A stretch of DNA of 64,000 bases, from positions 1,750,601-1,814,600 of the forward strand of contig NZ_CP090364.1 in the NCBI RefSeq assembly GCF_021432065.1. Direction: 5' to 3'. Positions 58,348 through 64,000 of the stretch are shown here, in pieces. The notes under the pieces are model-generated. The model did not search any database, was not told the origin of the DNA, and worked only from the letters and a program-made list of their open reading frames with translations. Numbering within the stretch: position 1 is the first letter of the stretch; every line of letters starts with the position of its first letter. The translations under genes and the position numbers were made by a program. The stretch comes from Photobacterium sp. TLY01. Its GTDB lineage: Bacteria > Pseudomonadota > Gammaproteobacteria > Enterobacterales > Vibrionaceae.

Positions 58348-59622
58348 ATGAACAATCACCACTGGCAACAACGCAAAGAGGCGGTTATCGCAAAAGGAAT
58401 GGGGAATCTGGCACCGGTTTATATAACACAGGCTGAGAACATGACACTCAGCGATGTCGAAGGGAATCAGTACATTGACTTTGCGTCTGGCATTGCTGTT
58501 ACCAATACAGGTCACAGTCATCCGCAGATCATTGACGCCGTCAAGCGACAGCTCGACCAATTCAGTCACACCTGTGCCATGGTTACCCCTTACCCGGCTT
58601 TTGTCGAGCTGGCTGAGCAGTTGGTAGAACGCACACCCGGAAGCAGTGCCAAAAAAGCCATTTTCCTGACCACAGGTGCCGAAGCGGTCGAAAACGCCGT
58701 GAAGATCGCGAGAGCAAAAACCGGACGCAGCGGTGTCATTGCGTTTAAAGGCGGGTTCCACGGCCGCACCAATCTGTGCATGGGACTGACAGGCAAAGTG
58801 ACCCCATATAAAGCCGGTTTCGGTCCTTTTCCGAACGAGATCTATCACCTTCCCTTCCCGAATGCCTGCCATGGCATCAGCCAAGCCCACAGCCTGAATG
58901 CGCTGGAGGATTTATTTACCAGCACCATTGAACCCGCTCGCGTCGCGGCGATCATTTTTGAGCCGGTTCAGGGTGAAGGCGGTTTTTATCAGGCTCCGCC
59001 AGCGTGGGCTCAGGCGATTCGCCGCCTTTGCGACCAGCACGGCATTGTTCTGATTTGTGATGAAATTCAGACGGGGTTTGCACGCACAGGGAAACTGTTT
59101 GCGACCGAATACCTTGGCATCGAACCCGATCTCATGACACTGGCCAAAGGTATCGCCGGCGGTTTCCCGTTATCGGCCGTGGTCGGTAAAGCTGAGATCA
59201 TGGATGCCGCCAGCCCTGGTGGATTGGGCGGTACGTATGCAGGCTCACCACTCGGCTGTGTCGCCGGACTGGAAGTGCTGAAGATCATCGACAAAGACAA
59301 TCTGTGCGACAAAGCCAGCGCGATCGGCGAGGTGATGAAACAACAACTGGAAACGCTTCAGCAATCCTTCCCTGAAATTACCGATATCCGCCAGTTAGGC
59401 GCTATGGTCGCGATCGAATTAAGTGACCCTGTCACTCATAAGCCGCTTAGCGATCTGACAAAGCAGTTGGTTCAGTCGGCCCCCCAAGCCGGACTTATCC
59501 TGCTGTCGTGCGGTGTCAGAAGCAATGTCATTCGGCTTCTGCCACCGCTCACCGCTGACATGGATGAGATCCGACTCGGACTGAACCGGCTCAGGGTGCT
59601 GTTTGAGCAACTCGTTAAATAA
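58348..59622 (+). CDS. gabT: 4-aminobutyrate aminotransferase
   Basis: A 424-residue class-III PLP aminotransferase. The glycine-rich phosphate site is TTGAEAVENAVKIAR, the Asp contacting PLP is in LICDEIQTGFARTG, and the Schiff-base lysine is in MTLAKGIAGGFPLSAV. It converts GABA and 2-oxoglutarate to succinic semialdehyde and glutamate, supplying the substrate of gabD immediately upstream. A start after AAGGAATTCTGC at 58348 is clear. Confidence 0.92.
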   Translation: MNNHHWQQRKEAVIAKGMGNLAPVYITQAENMTLSDVEGNQYIDFASGIAVTNTGHSHPQIIDAVKRQLDQFSHTCAMVTPYPAFVELAEQLVERTPGSSAKKAIFLTTGAEAVENAVKIARAKTGRSGVIAFKGGFHGRTNLCMGLTGKVTPYKAGFGPFPNEIYHLPFPNACHGISQAHSLNALEDLFTSTIEPARVAAIIFEPVQGEGGFYQAPPAWAQAIRRLCDQHGIVLICDEIQTGFARTGKLFATEYLGIEPDLMTLAKGIAGGFPLSAVVGKAEIMDAASPGGLGGTYAGSPLGCVAGLEVLKIIDKDNLCDKASAIGEVMKQQLETLQQSFPEITDIRQLGAMVAIELSDPVTHKPLSDLTKQLVQSAPQAGLILLSCGVRSNVIRLLPPLTADMDEIRLGLNRLRVLFEQLVK

Positions 59623-59629
59623 CACTCAA

Positions 59630-59656
59630 CTCACCGGCCGTGCAAGCAGCCGGTGA
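59630..59656 (+). terminator. Hairpin after gabT
   Basis: CTCACCGGC (59630-59638) pairs perfectly with GCCGGTGAG (59648-59656). There is no T-run, so this is a possible mRNA end or a processing hairpin, not a clear terminator. Confidence 0.45.
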
Positions 59657-59804
59657 GATACCTGCCTGGATCACAAGTTGCCATACTTTTCTGCTTTTAG
59701 CGCTGTTCTCTGTTCTCCCCTGCACTTGTTACTGATATGTTAAACAGTGAAGGTATAGCGACAGGTTTGCCCAAGGATAAGGGCACCTTGAAATAGGACG
59801 TAAC

Positions 59805-61649
59805 ATGCTAAACCAACTGATTGCACTGGATCCGCAGTCTCGCTTATCTCTGGGCGAACAAATACAGGCCGGCATTACTGATGCTGTGATTAAGGGCTAT
59901 TTTCCCTCTGAAAAAAGCCTGCCTTCTTCGCGTAAACTCTCTCAAACCTTGAATGTGGCACGTAATACCGTCATCCGAGCCTACGAGCAACTGGTTGAAG
60001 ACGGGATCTTAATCTCAAGGGAACGCTCAGGCTATTATCCGAATCCGGGTATGGTCAACACAGCAGCAATGGCAGACTCTCCCCCTCTCACCAATGAAGA
60101 TTCAGTAAACTGGGCGACGCTGATCACCAATCCTGCAGAGCAGTCTTCCGAGCCAATTCATGATGATTGGCGCACATTCACCTACCCTTTCGTTTATGGC
60201 CAGGTCGATAGCAGCATGTTTCCGGCCAATGAATGGCGAAAATGCAGTCTCAGGGTGCTCAACCGAAAAAGTTGTGAAGTCTGGACGGGTGATCAGGCTA
60301 ACGATGATGAGTTGATTGAACACATTCGCACACGCATCCTGCCCCGCAGAGGCATTCTGGTCAATCGTGACCAGATTCTGATTACATTGGGCAGCCAGCA
60401 AGCACTGTTCATCCTGGCGCATTTATTCAAACGAGACGGCCTAACCGTTGGGATTGAAGAACCAGGATACCCGGAAGCCAGAAAAGTGTTTGAGGCTCAC
60501 CATGCCAGACTGTGCCCGCTGGATGTCGACAGCGAAGGCCTGATGGTCGATGACAAACTGGCACAATGCGATTTGGTGTACACCACACCCAGCCACCAGC
60601 TTCCGACCACAGTGACGTTATCCGACGAAAGGCGCCATGCGTTGCTGGCGATGGCAGAGAAGCATAATCTGCTGATCATTGAAGATGACTATGAACATGA
60701 AACCAATTATCTCGACTCCCCCGTTCCGGCGCTCAAGTCGCGGGCGGATGCAGAACGTGTCATCTACATTTCCAGCTTGTCCCGGGTTTTGGCACCCGGG
60801 CTGCGCATTGGTTTTATGGTGGCATCCCCTGCCGTGATTCAGCATGCGAAAACCGTACGTTCGCTGATGATCCGCCAGCCACCGGCCAACAACGTCAGCA
60901 GCCTTTCTCTGTTTTTGTCTATGGGATATTACGATTCGCTGATGCAAAAGCTGATTCATGCCTACCGCCAAAAGTGGCAGGTGATGGAAGACAGCCTGAA
61001 TTATTACTTTCCCCAGTACAATGCGACACCGGCTTTTGGCGGAACCGCGTTCTGGATTGAAGGGCCACCTGAGCTGGATGCCAATGAATTACAACGCATT
61101 GCCAAAGAACACAGCATTCTGATTGAACCCGGGGATCGCTTTTTCAGCCGCAACAATGGCCGCCACTGTTTTCGGCTGGGTTTTGCCGCGATACCGATTG
61201 ACCGTATCCGTGAAGGCATTGCCCAGCTCGCAAGGCTAATGAATAAGCTACTACCGCCGGAGCACATCGACAATGCCGTGGGCGTACGCTACCGGGGCGA
61301 TGCTTTGCGTGAGCTGCTTAATGGCTGTCAGGTTCTGGCCAGTGACTGCTACCACGTGCCCTATCTGATTACCTTTCAGCGTGACGGGCAAATTCATGGG
61401 ATTGCCGATCATCCCAATGATGAAGATGAAGGTTACTGGTGGATTAAAGATGACCGATGGTACAGACAATGGCGCAGATGGCAATTTGCAGAAGAGCGCA
61501 GCTTTGCCATTGTGGTACATGGTGAAATTTTCAAATGGTTTGATGAATCAGGCTGGTGCGTCAATCAGGGGATTCTGAACCCGAAGACCACGTTTCAGGT
61601 AAACAGCGAAGAGGTATTATCCAATACGGTGACCGCACTGCCGGGGTGA
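59805..61649 (+). CDS. MocR/GabR-type regulator with atypical PLP site and extra C-terminal domain
   Basis: A 614-residue protein. Residues 1-75 are a GntR winged helix (LPSSRKLSQTLNVARNTVIRAYEQL). Residues about 110-480 follow the class-I aminotransferase fold of MocR regulators, with EEPGYPEARK, TPSHQLPTTVTLS and the PLP-contact Asp in IIEDDYEHETNY. Where MocR proteins have the PLP lysine (TFSKxL), this one reads SLSRVLAPGLRIG, with CGG Arg. About 120 residues follow the usual MocR end; they are rich in Trp (GYWWIKDDRWYRQWRRW) and unlike the rest. It lies downstream of gabDT and is the likely regulator of them, by analogy with GabR. Confidence 0.85.
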   Translation: MLNQLIALDPQSRLSLGEQIQAGITDAVIKGYFPSEKSLPSSRKLSQTLNVARNTVIRAYEQLVEDGILISRERSGYYPNPGMVNTAAMADSPPLTNEDSVNWATLITNPAEQSSEPIHDDWRTFTYPFVYGQVDSSMFPANEWRKCSLRVLNRKSCEVWTGDQANDDELIEHIRTRILPRRGILVNRDQILITLGSQQALFILAHLFKRDGLTVGIEEPGYPEARKVFEAHHARLCPLDVDSEGLMVDDKLAQCDLVYTTPSHQLPTTVTLSDERRHALLAMAEKHNLLIIEDDYEHETNYLDSPVPALKSRADAERVIYISSLSRVLAPGLRIGFMVASPAVIQHAKTVRSLMIRQPPANNVSSLSLFLSMGYYDSLMQKLIHAYRQKWQVMEDSLNYYFPQYNATPAFGGTAFWIEGPPELDANELQRIAKEHSILIEPGDRFFSRNNGRHCFRLGFAAIPIDRIREGIAQLARLMNKLLPPEHIDNAVGVRYRGDALRELLNGCQVLASDCYHVPYLITFQRDGQIHGIADHPNDEDEGYWWIKDDRWYRQWRRWQFAEERSFAIVVHGEIFKWFDESGWCVNQGILNPKTTFQVNSEEVLSNTVTALPG

Positions 61650-61691
61650 TGTGTCTGATGCGTAAGGGAAGTATGTAAAGCTATCTGAAGC

Positions 61692-61718
61692 AAAAAAATC
61701 GGGGCTGTTAAGCCCCGC
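61692..61718 (-). terminator. Rho-independent terminator after the nitrilase-family gene
   Basis: CGGGGCT (61700-61706) pairs with AGCCCCG (61711-61717). On the minus strand the stem is followed by ATTTTTTT. It ends the transporter/nitrilase transcript. Confidence 0.85.
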
Positions 61719-61746
61719 ACTCAAGGAACCATTGTTCAGTTTCTTA

Positions 61747-62619
61747 TTATAATTCTGTAGGCTTACGGCATAATGCCGCACGGCCAGATACCTTAAGAGT
61801 ATCCAATCGATCCAAATATGGCGAGCGATCTCCCTGATATTGCGGAAAAATCACGTCATGATCACGATAACTCTTTAAAATTTGTCCCAAGCCAAGTACA
61901 CCTCGCTCTCTGGAACGGCGTACCCGGTTCAAATCCAGCTCCAGTGCAATCACTTGTTCAGTCGTACCCGCCTGATAGAGTATGTCGCCATCCGGGCCGA
62001 CCACAATAGACTGGCCGTTCCCCAGATTTCCGGCACTATTAATATCAACAAAGTAACACTGATTTGTGACAGCATGGGTACGCGCCATGCAACATTCCAG
62101 TTCTCTGTCCAGCGTACCTGTCATGGTGGGATGAATGATCACCTCCGCACCTTGCCAGACCATGGCACGAATCGTTTCAGGCACCCACATGTCATAGCAG
62201 ATAGAAACCCCGAAGCGGCCGACATCCGGTACATCAAACACCACAAATTCATTGCCGGCGCTGATACCCTGCTCGTAGGGCTGAAAAGGATACATCTTCC
62301 TATACCGGCTGACAATTTCTCCTTGCGGATTTATTACCTGCACAGTATTAAACACCTGATCACCAGCCCGCTCATACATAGACCCGGGTACCAGCCAGAT
62401 CTGCAGTTCACGCGCCAAGGCCTGTAACCGCTCTTCAGTCGGCCCGGGCATCGGTTCCCGAAACGCCGGATGTGAGCCAAATGGTGCTAACTCACTAAAA
62501 ATCACCATGTCTACCCAGGGAAAACGCTGACAAGTCAAGCGGGTTTCCGCTTCAAGCCGACTCAGGTTATCGCTCTGTCCCAGTGCAAGCTGCAGACCCG
62601 CAATCGCAAAATAACTCAT
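61747..62619 (-). CDS. Carbon-nitrogen hydrolase (nitrilase superfamily)
   Basis: A 290-residue nitrilase-superfamily amidohydrolase. The Glu-Lys-Cys triad can be placed: Glu in VIFSELAPFG, Lys in YRKMYPFQPYE, Cys in VSICYDMWVPE. It hydrolyses an amide or nitrile in the cytoplasm. The start overlaps the stop of the upstream ABC ATPase gene by 4 nt, so it is probably the last gene of a peptide or amide uptake operon. Confidence 0.88.
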   Translation of the reverse strand: MSYFAIAGLQLALGQSDNLSRLEAETRLTCQRFPWVDMVIFSELAPFGSHPAFREPMPGPTEERLQALARELQIWLVPGSMYERAGDQVFNTVQVINPQGEIVSRYRKMYPFQPYEQGISAGNEFVVFDVPDVGRFGVSICYDMWVPETIRAMVWQGAEVIIHPTMTGTLDRELECCMARTHAVTNQCYFVDINSAGNLGNGQSIVVGPDGDILYQAGTTEQVIALELDLNRVRRSRERGVLGLGQILKSYRDHDVIFPQYQGDRSPYLDRLDTLKVSGRAALCRKPTEL

Positions 62620-63653
62620 TTCATCAACTCCCCGATTGGAAAGTGGCAGGCCACCCTGTGTTGACTCTGTTCATGTTCGTCATCGCCAGGCTCATCGTTT
62701 CTGGCGTCAATCACCGGCTGTTTCTGCTGACACAACTCATTCCCGTTGGGACAGCGCGTATGAAAAAGACAACCAGCCGGTTTATTCATCGGACTGGGGA
62801 TTTCCCCTTGCAGCGGCTGCAGACTATCCCGTTTGGCTGGATCCAGCGAAGGAATCGAATCCAGCAACGCACGGGTGTAATGATGTTTTGGCTGACCAAA
62901 GACCTGCCCGACGGGTCCGGATTCAATCATCTGACCGAGATACATCACCAGCACATGATCGGCGATTCGCTCCACCAGCCCCAGGTTATGCGTAATGAAT
63001 AAGTAACTCAGGTTGCGCTGCAAACGCAGCCGATTCAGTAAATTCACCACAGTCGCCTGGACTGACACATCCAGTGCAGCGGTCGGTTCATCCAGAACCA
63101 GCAGGTCGGGATCAAGGATCAGTGCCCTTGCGATGCCAACACGTTGCCGCTGACCACCCGACAGTTCGTGCGGCATCCGGAGTAACATCAGCGCATCCAA
63201 TCCGACATCGGCCATGACAGCCAGTACCCGTTCCCGACGTTCTGCCTTACTCAGCCGGAAGTGAGTTTTAAGGGGTTCTTCGATTAATTGAAAGACATTG
63301 AGTCTGGGATTCAGCGAAGAATACGGGTTCTGAAACACGATACTGAAACGCTGCCGAAGTGATTTCATCGATTTTCGATCCACCTTGGCCAGATCCATAC
63401 CGTCGAAAATCACTGTTCCCTGATCCGGTTCAATCAAGTGCAACACACTCATGGCCACCGAGCTTTTACCACACCCCGATTCCCCCACTAAAGCCACACA
63501 CTGACCGCGGTGGATATCAAAATTAACTTCAGAAAAGGCCTGCAGCGGCTGTTTACCGACCCAATACTGCTTGCCCAATCCGCGAACGGACAACAAAGGT
63601 GCCGTCACACCCATTCCTTCTGATTCATGAACCAATGCCTGACTGTTAACCAT
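62616..63653 (-). CDS. Oligopeptide/dipeptide ABC transporter ATP-binding protein (OppF/DppF type)
   Basis: A 345-residue ABC ATPase with Walker A GESGCGKSS, Q-loop region FQNPYSSLNPR, signature LSGGQRQRVGIARAL, and Walker B LLVLDEPTAALD. The C-terminal oligopeptide/dipeptide transporter domain includes GCLFHTRCP. It pairs with the OppD-type gene upstream to import peptides or related nickel/amide substrates. Its start overlaps the upstream stop by 8 nt. Confidence 0.93.
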   Translation of the reverse strand: MVNSQALVHESEGMGVTAPLLSVRGLGKQYWVGKQPLQAFSEVNFDIHRGQCVALVGESGCGKSSVAMSVLHLIEPDQGTVIFDGMDLAKVDRKSMKSLRQRFSIVFQNPYSSLNPRLNVFQLIEEPLKTHFRLSKAERRERVLAVMADVGLDALMLLRMPHELSGGQRQRVGIARALILDPDLLVLDEPTAALDVSVQATVVNLLNRLRLQRNLSYLFITHNLGLVERIADHVLVMYLGQMIESGPVGQVFGQPKHHYTRALLDSIPSLDPAKRDSLQPLQGEIPSPMNKPAGCLFHTRCPNGNELCQQKQPVIDARNDEPGDDEHEQSQHRVACHFPIGELMK

Positions 63654-64000
63654 TAGCGACCTCCCTGTTGAAGCTGGCTAGCACGCCTTCGGCCTGAAAA
63701 CATCTGACTTGTCGTTGCCCTATCGTGGACATGTTCACCGCCTGCTCATAACACTGCGAAACACAGTGCTGACAACGGCTGACAAACGCGCAGCCTGAAA
63801 GCGGCTGACGCAGATCCGGCACGCTGCCTTTAATCGCAAACAGGGGCGCGTTGCCATGCCCGATTTCCGGTACAGATTGCAGCAGCCCTTGTGTGTAGGG
63901 ATGCAAAGGCTGAGCAAAAAGCTGCTCGGTTGGCGCAATCTCCACCACTTGCCCGGCATACATCACCGCAACGCGGTCACACAGCGAGGCCACCACGGAC
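63646..64000 (-). CDS. Oligopeptide/dipeptide ABC transporter ATP-binding protein (OppD/DppD type), C-terminal part
   Basis: The reading frame is open to the window edge, so only the C-terminal 118 residues are visible. They start after the Walker B and switch His, with VASLCDRVAVMYAGQVVEIAP, and continue into the oligopeptide transporter C-terminal domain with its FVSRCQHC cysteine cluster. The catalytic ATPase motifs lie outside. Coupled to the OppF-type gene downstream. Confidence 0.88.
   Translation of the reverse strand, partial: SVVASLCDRVAVMYAGQVVEIAPTEQLFAQPLHPYTQGLLQSVPEIGHGNAPLFAIKGSVPDLRQPLSGCAFVSRCQHCVSQCYEQAVNMSTIGQRQVRCFQAEGVLASFNREVANG

Noticed and set aside
59805..61649. The MocR-like protein as a plain aminotransferase
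   Set aside because: It has an N-terminal GntR winged helix and lacks the lysine required for transamination.

Overview
The window is chromosomal DNA from a gammaproteobacterium, most likely Vibrionaceae and probably Photobacterium or a close relative. This rests on gene content and protein similarity from memory, not on a search. Supporting points are the norM/ribE divergent pair, DUF3080 and DUF5062 proteins, a tRNA-Val(GAC) trio, a galTKM cluster joined to lacZ and mglBAC, and a type VI secretion style PAAR toxin locus. Most of the window has moderate GC. The toxin C-terminus and immunity array (about 38.1-51.4 kb) are visibly AT-richer.

Layout. 0-6.2 kb is housekeeping: a partial fructosamine kinase, a HAD sugar phosphatase, a CPXCG zinc-ribbon protein, ribE divergent from norM, a DUF3080 lipoprotein, a DUF5062 protein and three tRNA-Val genes with promoter and terminator. 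6.2-9.4 kb holds a six-repeat propeller-like protein, a glycosyltransferase and a short-chain dehydrogenase. 9.5-21.3 kb is a galactose/lactose module: galR, the galTKM operon and mglBAC-lacZ. GalR-type operators lie before galR, galT (two) and mglB, so uptake (Mgl), lactose hydrolysis (LacZ) and the Leloir steps (GalM, GalK, GalT) look like one regulon; galE is not here. 21.9-25.2 kb has a BCCT transporter, a small membrane protein, an LprI-MliC lysozyme inhibitor and a MarR regulator. 25.4-30.8 kb encodes tryptophan-to-anthranilate breakdown (kynA, kynB, kynU) with a neurotransmitter:sodium symporter and a divergent LysR regulator.

30.7-34.5 kb is a tightly packed minus-strand run of small accessory enzymes (GNAT, NUDIX, VOC, P-loop kinase, GNAT, PhzF, DJ-1/PfpI). 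34.6-38.1 kb has a membrane-anchored EEP hydrolase, a DUF6151 protein, a secreted HExxHxxGxxH metalloprotease and a maltose-acetyltransferase-like enzyme.

38.1-53.9 kb is the most striking region. One 1070-residue PAAR-like (DUF4150) toxin with a C-terminal AHH nuclease domain is followed on the same strand by 18 immunity-type genes. Twelve are copies of a ~200-aa Imm11/DUF1629-like protein (family A), three are a divergent ~185-aa relative (family B), and three are a 121-aa protein of unknown family (family C). B, C and A occur as translationally coupled triads. A frameshifted fragment of the toxin core, lacking both the PAAR and nuclease domains, sits inside the array. Spacers repeat and carry GC hairpins, one A copy is broken at an 8-A run, and the A copies are mosaics of variable and near-constant segments. 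The arrangement looks like an immunity repertoire grown by duplication and recombination behind a single effector.

54.1-56.6 kb has two GNAT proteins, an APH-type kinase and an ACT-domain protein. 56.8-61.7 kb is a GABA degradation unit (gabD-gabT) followed by a MocR/GabR-like regulator that has arginine where the PLP-binding lysine is expected and carries an extra C-terminal domain. 61.7-64 kb has a nitrilase-family hydrolase coupled to oligopeptide-type ABC ATPases; the last is cut by the window end.
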